From RGIG3528 sp045598045 (GTDB lineage Bacteria > Bacillota > Clostridia > Lachnospirales > Lachnospiraceae), in assembly GCA_045598045.1 (NCBI GenBank), contig JAZLLG010000010.1, positions 1 through 32,871 of the forward strand: a stretch of 32,871 nt of DNA, in the 5' to 3' direction. The translations under genes and the position numbers were made by a program. Under the pieces are notes generated by a model. That model was given only the letters and a program-made list of their open reading frames with translations, was not told where the DNA came from and searched no databases. Each line of letters begins with the position of its first letter. The first letter of the stretch is position 1. Below, in pieces: positions 25,628 to 32,871 of the stretch.

Positions 25628-25670
25628 AAAAATCGGACAGATTTCCCTTTCGCAAAAAAGAGGACAAAGA

Positions 25671-28600
25671 ATGAATGTACATAACGCTATAAATTCATAT
25701 GGAATAAACAACGATCAGACCCAGGGAGTTTCCGGGCTTGACGAGGCTTTTGCAAAGCTTGGAGCCGGCAAATCCGACAAGGCTTCGAAGGCGGGATTTA
25801 CCCAAAGCCTTAATGCTGCATTTGAAGCCACGGAGGAGATTAAGGACTCTGCAAGGACGTCCGAGATGTACAGAAAAAACGTTGAAAAGACTCCTGCCGC
25901 TTTTGGTGTCGAAGACAATCGTACCGAAGCGGAAAAGAATCAGGACCGTCTTGATAACGTTTCAAACCGTATGAGCACCGAAGATATGGAAGACCTCATA
26001 AATGAAGGTTTCGATGTTTTCGGAATGACAGCGGAACAGCTTGAAGCTGCCCTTGAGCGCATCAAGCTCGGAAAAGATATGCGTGCCCAAGCCATTGAAG
26101 GACAGGTTCAGGACATTCAGACAGACAGAAAAGCTATCATTGAAATGGCCATAAAGACACTTGGCAACAATCCTCTTGCCGAAAAGATTGCCGACAAACT
26201 TCTTAAAGCAAATCTTCCCGTTACCGAGGCAAATCTCCGACGCATTGCCGATGCTGTCGATTCTCTCGGTTCATCTTCCCGTCTGACTTCCGACGAAGCA
26301 GAATATCTTGTCAGGAACAGACTTGCTCCCACTCCCGAAAACATTGCCGAAGCCAGGTCGGGTGCCAAGGCAGGCGGTAAGCCCGACAAAGTGCTTACGG
26401 ACGAAGCATGGGCTCAACTTGAACCTACGGTAAACAATATGCTTTTCCAGGCAGGTTTACGCGGTGGCAAAGCAATAATAGACGCAGCAAAGGATTTTAT
26501 CAAAAAAGACATTCCGCTTACCGCGGAAAATCTCAATTCTTACAGTCGTATCATGGACATCCGCATCAGTCTCGAGGACACTCTTGCACGTTCCGTCGAT
26601 GCGATTTCGGTCGGACACGATCCAAAACAGATGAATCTTCTTTCCTCAACAGACAAGCAGGTTCGTCAGATTATCAAGAACAACAGCAAAATCACGGATG
26701 AGGGCATCGACCTTGCAGTTGCAAGAAAAGCCGCTCAGACCGGTGTATATAATCCCGACAAGCTCGAGCTTACCCTCGAAGACCTTAATGAAGCTCAAGA
26801 AGCCGTTTCCGGAAAAACCAATGATTATTCCAAGCTTCTTGAAGATTACAGCCGTTCCGGTTTCGGCAACGCAGCATCAATAAAGGCCCGCCGTCAGCTT
26901 GAAGAAATCAAGGCCAAGATGACTTTTGAAGCAGGTTACCGCCTTGCAAAAGAAGGCATCCGCATCGATACCGTAGCAATGAACAAGCTTATCGAAGGCT
27001 TGCGTGCTCTTGAGAACCGCTACTACGGTAATTTCTTCCTTGAAGCAGGCATGCCCGGCTATACCGAAGACGATTTGGAGCTTCTTAAGGACACCACCAA
27101 AAAGATTTCCGAAATTGAAAACATGCCGGCAACTCTCATATACGACACCGTTGACAACTCAAGTGCAATGACAATCAATACGCTTTTCGAGGAGGGGTCC
27201 TCCGCCGAAGCCCAGCGTGCTTTCAGTAAGTATTCTCAGACACTTGAAACGGTAATGACCTCTCCGGATTCAAAATACGGAGATAACATTGAAAAGGCAT
27301 TTAAAAACGTAGATTCCCTTTTGAATGAGGCCGGAATTCCTGCAACCGAAGAATCACGCCGTGCTACACGCATACTTGGTTACGCTTCCGCAGAAATCAC
27401 AAAGGAAAACATCACAAAAGTTTCCGAATATGATTCAAAGCTTCAGGAAGTATTCACAAATATGCATCCTGCCGTTACCGTGCGAATGATTCGTGACGGA
27501 ATCAATCCTCTCAACGCCACTCTTGACGATCTGAATGACAAGATTCTTGAGATTAAGAAGAAGGAAGGCATCAATTCAGATGACACATTTTCAACCTTCC
27601 TTGTAAATCTTGATAAAAAGGGCGAACTGACAGCTTCGGAGCGTGATGCCTACATCGCAATATACAGAGCGCTTCACCAAATACAGGACTCTGAGGAAGC
27701 TGCAGTGGGGAACGTTTTCAAATCAGGTCAGGAGCCGACATTACATGGTCTTTTGACCGCTGTACGTTCAGGAAAAGTAACCGGTTCGGAAGCAATAATA
27801 GATGACACCTTTAAGAACGTTTCAAAAGTTCTCACGGATGTTGACCGCATTGAAAACAAAATTCGTGCCGGCCTCGGCAAACCAACCGGTCCGGAAGCGG
27901 AAATACTAAACAAAGCAGTCGAACGTGCCGATAATGTTATGAAAGAATTGACCGGTGATGTTCACGCCACAGCCGAGGACTGGGTTATGAACATTCGTGA
28001 ACTGGCCGCTTCCGGCGAAAACGCAACCCGTTTTCTGGAAGACTTTAACATTCTTACGACCGTTGAAAACATTGAAGCCGCCAAAGATATGTTAAGCGGC
28101 AAAGACGATATTTTCCAAGATTGGAAACGCTTTAAAACAATGGCAACAGGTGAGGAAGGCATTCTCCCAGATTTCATCGAAAGTATGGGAAGTGCAGACG
28201 AACTGCAGGCCGCTTACAAAAAGTTCACCGATGATGCCAAAGTCATCAAGCAGAAGCTCCAGCGTTCACCTGATATGTCAAAGCTTGATGTCAAAGCTCT
28301 TAAGAAAATGGATGTCGGAATCCGTTTCCTTAACCGTCTCAGCAAACGTGAGTTTTACAGCATTCCCATAGATACCGGTGACGAAATCGTCAATATGAAC
28401 GTCACCATCATGAACAACGAGGAAAGTGCCTGCTCAAAGGTTCTTGTATCGGTTCCCACCGAAAACCTCGGAACGATACGTGCGGAAGCATCCATCGAAA
28501 ACAACAAGATGAAGTGCTTCATCTCGGGTGATTCAAAAGATGGTCTTCGTGAGCTTTCCGGAAGACAGCTGAATCTCTTCGCTGCTCTCGCACAAAACGG

Positions 28601-28778
28601 TATACAAATAGGCAGCATCTACTATGGCGCCGAGGAGGTTCCGGCAGACAGATACGCCTACAAGACCGACGGCCTTTACGAAAACGTTCCGGAAGGATCG
28701 ACCGAAGGCAGTCCAAACGAACTTTACAGAATCGCAAAAGTATTTGTCACTCATGTAAGACAGGCAGATGCAGACTAA
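25671..28778 (+). CDS. Large flagellar-cluster protein with FliK-like C-terminus
   Basis: A 1035-aa, mostly helical, highly charged protein with no signal peptide or membrane segment. I start at the ATG at 25671 because GAGG is 7 nt upstream and the sigma-D promoter sits just before; an open frame continues further upstream through the promoter. It resembles the Lachnospiraceae proteins annotated as DUF6240 (from memory). Residues about 895-985 have the FliK/Flg_hook pattern: a beta-rich stretch, VPTENLGTIRAEASIENN, then LFAALAQNGIQIGSIYYG. FliK controls hook length and export switching. The N-terminal 900 residues contain repeated helical segments of about 90-110 residues. It directly precedes flagellin. 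A FliK-related role is inference. Confidence 0.75.
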   Translation: MNVHNAINSYGINNDQTQGVSGLDEAFAKLGAGKSDKASKAGFTQSLNAAFEATEEIKDSARTSEMYRKNVEKTPAAFGVEDNRTEAEKNQDRLDNVSNRMSTEDMEDLINEGFDVFGMTAEQLEAALERIKLGKDMRAQAIEGQVQDIQTDRKAIIEMAIKTLGNNPLAEKIADKLLKANLPVTEANLRRIADAVDSLGSSSRLTSDEAEYLVRNRLAPTPENIAEARSGAKAGGKPDKVLTDEAWAQLEPTVNNMLFQAGLRGGKAIIDAAKDFIKKDIPLTAENLNSYSRIMDIRISLEDTLARSVDAISVGHDPKQMNLLSSTDKQVRQIIKNNSKITDEGIDLAVARKAAQTGVYNPDKLELTLEDLNEAQEAVSGKTNDYSKLLEDYSRSGFGNAASIKARRQLEEIKAKMTFEAGYRLAKEGIRIDTVAMNKLIEGLRALENRYYGNFFLEAGMPGYTEDDLELLKDTTKKISEIENMPATLIYDTVDNSSAMTINTLFEEGSSAEAQRAFSKYSQTLETVMTSPDSKYGDNIEKAFKNVDSLLNEAGIPATEESRRATRILGYASAEITKENITKVSEYDSKLQEVFTNMHPAVTVRMIRDGINPLNATLDDLNDKILEIKKKEGINSDDTFSTFLVNLDKKGELTASERDAYIAIYRALHQIQDSEEAAVGNVFKSGQEPTLHGLLTAVRSGKVTGSEAIIDDTFKNVSKVLTDVDRIENKIRAGLGKPTGPEAEILNKAVERADNVMKELTGDVHATAEDWVMNIRELAASGENATRFLEDFNILTTVENIEAAKDMLSGKDDIFQDWKRFKTMATGEEGILPDFIESMGSADELQAAYKKFTDDAKVIKQKLQRSPDMSKLDVKALKKMDVGIRFLNRLSKREFYSIPIDTGDEIVNMNVTIMNNEESACSKVLVSVPTENLGTIRAEASIENNKMKCFISGDSKDGLRELSGRQLNLFAALAQNGIQIGSIYYGAEEVPADRYAYKTDGLYENVPEGSTEGSPNELYRIAKVFVTHVRQADAD

Positions 28779-28789
28779 AGTGTCTTACA
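28754..28789 (+). promoter_or_regulatory. Stem-loop spanning the stop codon before flagellin
   Basis: TGTAAGACA (28754-28762) and TGTCTTACA (28781-28789) form a perfect 9-bp stem with an 18-nt loop containing the upstream gene's stop codon. There is no T-run, and the flagellin AGGAGG follows within 6 bp. It could protect or generate a flagellin mRNA 5' end. Confidence 0.55.
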
Positions 28790-28805
28790 GAACAAGGAGG
28801 TACAA

Positions 28806-30278
28806 ATGAGAATAAATCATAACATTTCAGCCCTTAAGATTAACAACATTCTCAACGGCAACGACAACGCTCTGTCAAAGAGCCTTCAGAGACTTTCATC
28901 CGGCTACCGCATCAACTGTGCAGCAGATGATGCTGCAGGACTTGCAATTTCCGAAAAAATGAAAACTCAGATTGCCGGTCTCAACCAGGCTTCCCGAAAC
29001 GCTTCCGACGGCATTTCCGTAATTCAGACTGCAGAAGGTGCACTTATTGAAGTCGAGGAAATGCTCCAGAGAATGCGTGAGCTTTCCGTACAGGCCGCAA
29101 ACGGCACATGTACGGATGATGACCGATCAACACTTCAGGACGAAGTAATTCAGCTTAAAGAGGAAATCAATCGTATCTCAACAACAACCGAGTTCAATAC
29201 AAAGAAACTTTTGAACGGTACCGTTGACAGACGTTCCTACTCTGATGATTCAAGCGTTACCCTCGTATCTCTTTCCGACTCCGTTGATGTTAAAAGCTAC
29301 TCCATGAACATCGGTAACGATCCCGCACCTGCTACTCTTCGTACAAATCTTTCCGGTTCCACGGCCCCTGCCGACGGTCAGATTTTCATAAATGACGAAG
29401 CAATTTCAATAAGTGCCGGCGATTCACTTAATGACATTATTTCAAAAATCAGTGCGGGATGCGGAAGCCAGATTATGGTTTCTCTCACAAACAATACTCC
29501 CGATCCGGATTCCGAAACCGGTTATACCACAATAGATGCCGCAACGGCAGCCACAACTCCTTCGGAAGCATATCTTACACTTCAGACAAAGGATTTCGGA
29601 AGAGATGCAAAAATCGAGCTCGCATGCTCAAATTCCGAGCTTGCCTCAATGCTTGGAATTCCCGGCATGGGCACCCGTTCTTCAGGAACAGACACAAGTG
29701 TTACTCTTTACTATGGCGAGGATGCTCCGGCTCCTTATGAAGAGTCCGGCTTTAAAAAGACCGCTACAGTAAGCGTTGACGGCGACTATGTAACAGTTAA
29801 AGACCGCGACGGCTTTGAAATGAAGTTCAACGTTGCCGAGGGCGCTGCTCCCGGTGATGTAACCGTTACAGTTCTTAAGGCAGGTCCCATGACACTTCAG
29901 ATCGGAGCAAACGAAGGCCAGACAATGGAAGTTCGTATTCCGAGGGTTGACACCGTTTCTCTTGAACTTACGGACGCTGATATTTCCACACAAAGCGGCG
30001 CTTCCGAGGCCATTACCATTTTTGACAATGCAGTCAACACCGTTTCCGCAGTACGTGCAAAGCTTGGTGCATATCAGAACAGACTTGACCACGCCATCAA
30101 CAGTCTGGACACTTCTGCCGAAAATCTCACAGAAGCCCTTTCACGTATCGAAGATACCGATATGGCAAGTGAAATGGCTGAATATTCACAGCTCCAGGTT
30201 CTTGTACAGGCCGCAACAGCAATGCTTTCACAGGCAAACGAAAGACCTCAGAACGTTCTGAATCTTTTACAGTCATAA
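28806..30278 (+). CDS. fliC: Flagellin
   Basis: A 490-aa flagellin, the filament subunit exported by the flagellar type III system. The N-terminal D0/D1 domain (1-140) begins MRINHNISALKINN and contains LSSGYRINCAADDAAGLAIS. The D1 segment MLQRMRELSVQ (86-96) keeps Q88, R89, R91, E92 and L93, the residues known for TLR5 recognition in FliC. The variable centre includes a flagellin IN-like motif at about 193-220 (FINDEAISISAGDSLNDI). The C-terminal D1/D0 domain ends ANERPQNVLNLLQS. AGGAGG is 6 nt before ATG. No separate promoter is visible in the 27-bp gap, so it is probably transcribed from the sigma-D promoter upstream of the preceding gene. Confidence 0.97.
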   Translation: MRINHNISALKINNILNGNDNALSKSLQRLSSGYRINCAADDAAGLAISEKMKTQIAGLNQASRNASDGISVIQTAEGALIEVEEMLQRMRELSVQAANGTCTDDDRSTLQDEVIQLKEEINRISTTTEFNTKKLLNGTVDRRSYSDDSSVTLVSLSDSVDVKSYSMNIGNDPAPATLRTNLSGSTAPADGQIFINDEAISISAGDSLNDIISKISAGCGSQIMVSLTNNTPDPDSETGYTTIDAATAATTPSEAYLTLQTKDFGRDAKIELACSNSELASMLGIPGMGTRSSGTDTSVTLYYGEDAPAPYEESGFKKTATVSVDGDYVTVKDRDGFEMKFNVAEGAAPGDVTVTVLKAGPMTLQIGANEGQTMEVRIPRVDTVSLELTDADISTQSGASEAITIFDNAVNTVSAVRAKLGAYQNRLDHAINSLDTSAENLTEALSRIEDTDMASEMAEYSQLQVLVQAATAMLSQANERPQNVLNLLQS

Positions 30279-30302
30279 TAGATGTGGCTACGGAGGTAAT
30301 AC

Positions 30303-30782
30303 ATGACCAGGGAAGAAATCAAATCCTTCACCTTAAGAACAACAGAGGCAAACGCCTGCGAGCTCATCGTCATTCTTTATGACGTAATTCTTACCGATAC
30401 GAAGAATGCGAGAAATGCATTCCGCCAGGAAGACTTCGAGCGTTTCAGAAGCGATCTGAACCACGCCGCGAAGTTTCTGAATGAGCTTATTCGTTGTCTT
30501 GATTTTAACATACCGCTTTCAGGTAATCTTGCAAGCCTTTATGCATATATGAACCGACGCATATCCTATGCGGCAGCCGGAAACCACGTTGAAGCTCTTG
30601 ATATCGTGGATGAGATTGTTTTAAAGCTTCGTGACGCTTTTGAACACATTTCAAAGGACGATCAAAGTGGTCCGATGATGAAGAATACACAAAGTTTATA
30701 TGCAGGTCTCACTTACGGCAAAGGATATCTTAATGAAACCTATGTCGATCCAAGAGATTACAACAGAGGCTTTAATGCGTAA
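30303..30782 (+). CDS. fliS: FliS-like flagellin export chaperone
   Basis: A 159-aa helical protein of the FliS family, which binds the flagellin C-terminus and prevents premature assembly. The pattern TTEANACELIVILYDVIL (13-30), the LNELIRCLDF region (59-68), and NLASLYAYMNRRI (74-86) are typical. A C-terminal extension (about 120-159, YAGLTYGKGYLNETY...NRGF) makes it longer than the usual 125-135 residues; similar tails occur in Lachnospiraceae relatives. GGAGG is 6 nt before the ATG, 24 bp after the flagellin stop. Confidence 0.88.
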   Translation: MTREEIKSFTLRTTEANACELIVILYDVILTDTKNARNAFRQEDFERFRSDLNHAAKFLNELIRCLDFNIPLSGNLASLYAYMNRRISYAAAGNHVEALDIVDEIVLKLRDAFEHISKDDQSGPMMKNTQSLYAGLTYGKGYLNETYVDPRDYNRGFNA

Positions 30783-30801
30783 GGCTTAAAGCTCGTACAA
30801 C

Positions 30802-30825
30802 AGAGTGAGCTGACTCCTACTCGAT
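30802..30825 (+). other. Possible group II intron 3'-end relic
   Basis: The segment GAGTGAGCTGACTCCTACTCGAT ends with 12 bases, CTCCTACTCGAT, identical to the 3' end of the intron found on the opposite strand at 32734. The preceding GAGT/ACTC can form a short domain VI-like hairpin. No domain V precedes it, so at most it is a decayed fragment between fliS and its terminator. Confidence 0.3.
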
Positions 30826-30832
30826 AATATGC

Positions 30833-30879
30833 AAAAACGGTATCTTTACGTGATATGCAACGTAGAGATACCGTTTTTT
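30833..30879. terminator. Bidirectional terminator between fliS and the MFS gene
   Basis: ACGGTATCTTTACG pairs with CGTAGAGATACCGT (14 bp, one wobble) around a 10-nt loop, flanked by A5 on the left and T6 on the right. It serves fliS on the plus strand and the transporter gene, which stops 3 bp away, on the minus strand. Confidence 0.92.
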
Positions 30880-30881
30880 AT

Positions 30882-32207
30882 TTACGCAACTCTGTTTTTC
30901 TTATGATATTTTGCCGCGGGTATAAGCGGAATGATTGTCAGGAGGACAATTGCAGCACCCGCCAAGAGTAACGTATGTGTCGGAAGATATTCCGTGAAGC
31001 CGTTTTCGTCAACAAACTCGCCACTGCGTTTGATAATGGGGTTTGCAAGTAACGGTGCAACAATCATCGGAATAAGCACGAAGAAAAGAATTCGTACGCC
31101 TTCGAATCTTCCTCTTGCGTCCTCCGGGTAAAGCTGTTTGCTCCAGACCGTAATTGCCTGCAGGAAGAGCACGTAACCGGCTCCCAGAAGGAAAACACCG
31201 CCGAGAAGAACCGGGTTAAATATTGTTGATGTATTTACATTCTCAGGTCTTACAAAGAAGCCAAGGATTGCAACTCCGAAGCTGTTTACAAATACGGATA
31301 TGAAGCAGATAATCGGTTCTTTCCTGTTGTTTAACAGCTTTGTAACCGGTATTGTGCAAAGCATTGCCAATGTAAGCGCTCCGCCTTCGATGAACCCCAT
31401 CATATCCGCAGAAAACCCGAGGTAATAAATCATGTAGTTACCGATATGGGCAAAATACATGTTGAATGCAATGAAGTAAACGGCAAGTGAAAGGTTGACC
31501 CATGCGAGCTCTTTGTTTTTCAAGTATTCCTTAACATTAAAAATACTGAAAAACTGCTTTGCAAAAGAATCTTTCCTGTTTGGCTTTAACTCTTCGGAAT
31601 CCTTCATTCCGAAAAGTGACAGCACTCCGAAGAAAATGATGGCTCCGCCCATAACGAGAAAAAGCCGCATATAATTGTCATCATCTCCGACAAGCATTCC
31701 GCCGACAACCGTTCCGATTATTGTACCGATAACGGGCTGCGTGGCAATAGCCGCACCAAGCTGACCGCGGTTTGTATCATCCATATGATCGTTAATCCAT
31801 GCAGTAAACCCGATATCGTTTCCCATAGAACCGAAAAAACTCATAATCGCGTCCGCACCGACAACCGCAACTCCCGCCGTAACCATAAGTGCAGGCGCGG
31901 TGTCTGCTCCTCCGGTTATGAATTCCGTTAGGCCGAAACCTATTGTGAATGTACCCCAGAGGATGTATCCGACGGCAACAAGCGTCTTTCTTTTCCCGAT
32001 TCTGTCGGATACGCATCCGAAAAAGAACGTTGATACGGTGGTTGCAAATGCCGAAACACCAACCATCCACGATATAATAGTCGGATCCTTGGCGATTTTC
32101 GCATAAACAAATGTATTAAACCATTGGTTTTCCATATTCCAGCAAATCTCTCCGGCTACGCCGAGCCCCCATACAAGAAGCCAGAAAATAAAGGATTTCT
32201 TTTTCAT
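30882..32207 (-). CDS. MFS transporter (possibly GPH/sugar-symporter-like)
   Basis: A 441-aa membrane protein with about 12 hydrophobic segments. The motif-A loop GCVSDRIGKRK is at about 64-74 between segments 2 and 3. The sequence EICWNMENQWFNTFVYAKI after segment 1 resembles MFS_2/GPH-type carriers of sugars and glycosides, but substrate is unassigned. I start at the ATG at 32207, with GGAGG 8 nt upstream; an ATG five codons earlier overlaps that ribosome site. It is monocistronic, with its own extended -10 promoter and a shared terminator. Confidence 0.88.
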   Translation of the reverse strand: MKKKSFIFWLLVWGLGVAGEICWNMENQWFNTFVYAKIAKDPTIISWMVGVSAFATTVSTFFFGCVSDRIGKRKTLVAVGYILWGTFTIGFGLTEFITGGADTAPALMVTAGVAVVGADAIMSFFGSMGNDIGFTAWINDHMDDTNRGQLGAAIATQPVIGTIIGTVVGGMLVGDDDNYMRLFLVMGGAIIFFGVLSLFGMKDSEELKPNRKDSFAKQFFSIFNVKEYLKNKELAWVNLSLAVYFIAFNMYFAHIGNYMIYYLGFSADMMGFIEGGALTLAMLCTIPVTKLLNNRKEPIICFISVFVNSFGVAILGFFVRPENVNTSTIFNPVLLGGVFLLGAGYVLFLQAITVWSKQLYPEDARGRFEGVRILFFVLIPMIVAPLLANPIIKRSGEFVDENGFTEYLPTHTLLLAGAAIVLLTIIPLIPAAKYHKKNRVA

Positions 32208-32243
32208 TTTTTCTTCCTCCATTTTGCATCAATTCCTGAACAT

Positions 32244-32252
32244 ATTATACCA
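32244..32252 (-). promoter_or_regulatory. Extended -10 promoter of the MFS gene
   Basis: On the minus strand TGGTATAAT (TATAAT at 32244-32249) is a perfect extended -10 element, 36 bp upstream of the start. The -35 region is poor, as is common with extended -10 promoters. Confidence 0.6.
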
Positions 32253-32305
32253 ATATCATTGCAAAACAACCATATGGATTTCAGAATTTATGAACCAAGG
32301 GGACA

Positions 32306-32342
32306 GAGGTTGTAAGGTGTTCATAAAAATGAGCACAACCTC
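32306..32342. repeat. Composite stem-loop next to a GGGGACAG motif
   Basis: GAGGTT pairs with AACCTC and, after a 5-base bulge, GTGTTCAT pairs with ATGAGCAC around AAAA. The preceding bases AACCAAGGGGACAG (32293-32306) resemble motifs I associate with ends of small clostridial mobile or REP-like elements. No transposase is present. Confidence 0.45.
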
Positions 32343-32362
32343 GCACCACATTTCACACTTTT

Positions 32363-32664
32363 CAGACTAATATCGCCGGTCATTCAATTTAGTCCGCCGT
32401 TATATGTGCAAAAAGCAGACAAAATGTTCCCAAAGATAATTCTAGTCCGAAACAATTCAGAAGAATGTCAGACTAAACCAGCCCGACGTTCACAACAGTC
32501 CGCTTTTTCATCCTTCAGAAGCAGACAAAAACCTTCCTGAAGTCATTTTAGTCCGAAATTCAGCTTTTAAACAGCAGATAGAATGCGCTCAGAATGCATT
32601 TTAGTCTGAAATGATACGTTAGCTTGTAGGACTAAACTCGTCCATGGATTTCTATCCGTCCGAA
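32363..32664. repeat. Array of 12 alternating inverted motifs, 26/27-bp step
   Basis: Motifs related to CAGACTAAA and its inverse TTTAGTCCG alternate along about 300 bp. The GAC/GTC cores begin at 32365, 32392, 32418, 32445, 32471, 32498, 32524, 32551, 32577, 32604, 32630 and 32658. The steps are 27, 26, 27, 26 and so on, only the last being 28. Same-orientation motifs thus recur every 53 bp. The GAC-type elements are mostly preceded by CA (CAGAC), whereas the GTC-type are followed by CG (GTCCG). The separators are unrelated in sequence. No open frame spans it. Function unknown; a protein-binding array or a string of RNA/ssDNA hairpins are possible. Confidence 0.85.
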
Positions 32665-32733
32665 ACTTTAGCAAAAAAGCATAGCCTCTGCAAAAAATAA
32701 TAACTGCCAATAAACACAACCACGGCTAATAAA
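32665..32733. other. AT-rich stretch, 3' exon side of the intron
   Basis: Between the end of the motif array and the intron boundary I see no gene, terminator or promoter I can support. Two similar GCAAAAAA-type runs are present. Confidence 0.5.
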
Positions 32734-32871
32734 ATCGAGTAGGAGGCGGTGACTAACCGCCGTCCTCTCACAGCACCGTACGTACCGTTCGGTATACGGC
32801 GCTTTCAATAGTTGACGTGCACAGACTGATAAGCTGTGGCTAAATCATAAAAGCCACTGTTTATCAGTCTT
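32734..32871 (-). mobile_element. 3' end of a group II intron (continues beyond window)
   Basis: Read on the minus strand, the sequence ends with the hallmarks of a group II intron. Domain V is at 32773-32802, with GCGCCGTA pairing to TACGGTGC and an inner ACC-GAAC-GGT hairpin. The linker GTGAGAGGAC follows, then domain VI with GGCGGT/ACCGCC (about 32744-32760) and the tail CTCCTACTCGAT, so the 3' splice boundary is about 32734. Upstream in the intron, a long hairpin (32822-32870; GACTGATAA with TTATCAGTC) probably belongs to domain IV. The maturase gene, if any, would lie beyond the window. Class is uncertain. Confidence 0.8.

Noticed and set aside
25509..25670. 54-codon N-terminal extension of the large flagellar-cluster protein
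   Set aside because: The extension has no ribosome site at its first ATG and runs through the sigma-D promoter; the ATG at 25671 has a proper site.
32363..32664. CRISPR array
   Set aside because: The conserved motifs are only 8-13 bp, alternate in orientation and vary in sequence, whereas CRISPR repeats are longer, nearly identical and in one orientation. No cas gene is nearby.

Overview
The window looks like chromosomal DNA of a motile, plant-polysaccharide-degrading Clostridia, most probably a Lachnospiraceae (Butyrivibrio/Roseburia-like). Support comes from the glgC-glgD-spoVG block, the deacetylase-pth-mfd-PrsA-like block, CUT1 sugar ABC systems with UgpC/MsmX-type ATPases, strong AGGAGG ribosome sites, a B. 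subtilis-type sigma-D promoter and a Lachnospiraceae-style flagellin. The family-level assignment is inference; no rRNA or tRNA gene is present.

Layout. (1) 67-2111, minus: a NatA/NatB-type ABC exporter. (2) 2326-4742, minus: an AraC-type regulator translationally coupled to a cytoplasmic GH28 polygalacturonase, divergent from an AEC-family organic-acid transporter (4864-5898, plus). (3) 5901-15235, minus: a ten-gene sugar-transport operon with two UgpC-type ATPases, two CUT1 permeases, a very large lipoprotein binding protein and five small membrane proteins of no recognised family. Its promoter region (15236-15690) has a sigma-A promoter, an operator-like inverted repeat and a cre-like box. 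(4) 15691-15908, plus: a PAP2 phosphatase reduced to its two ends by an internal deletion. (5) 15915-22524, minus: housekeeping operon transcribed in the order PdaC-like deacetylase, pth, mfd, PrsA/SurA-like lipoprotein. (6) 22712-25416, minus: glgC, glgD, spoVG. (7) 25671-30782, plus: flagellar block led by a sigma-D promoter, with a 1035-aa protein whose C-terminus resembles FliK, then flagellin and FliS. (8) 30882-32207, minus: an MFS transporter. (9) 32208-32871: no gene, but a stem-loop, a strikingly regular array of 12 alternating inverted motifs with a 26/27-bp step, and the 3' end of a group II intron that continues beyond the window.

How it fits together. The sugar ABC operon, GH28/AraC pair, AEC and MFS transporters suggest uptake and intracellular breakdown of plant-derived oligosaccharides, with carbon storage through GlgC/GlgD. 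The flagellar cluster supplies filament subunit and chaperone. Most genes are ordinary. The least explained items are the alternating array at 32363-32664, the orphan membrane proteins in the ABC operon, and the FliK-like giant protein.
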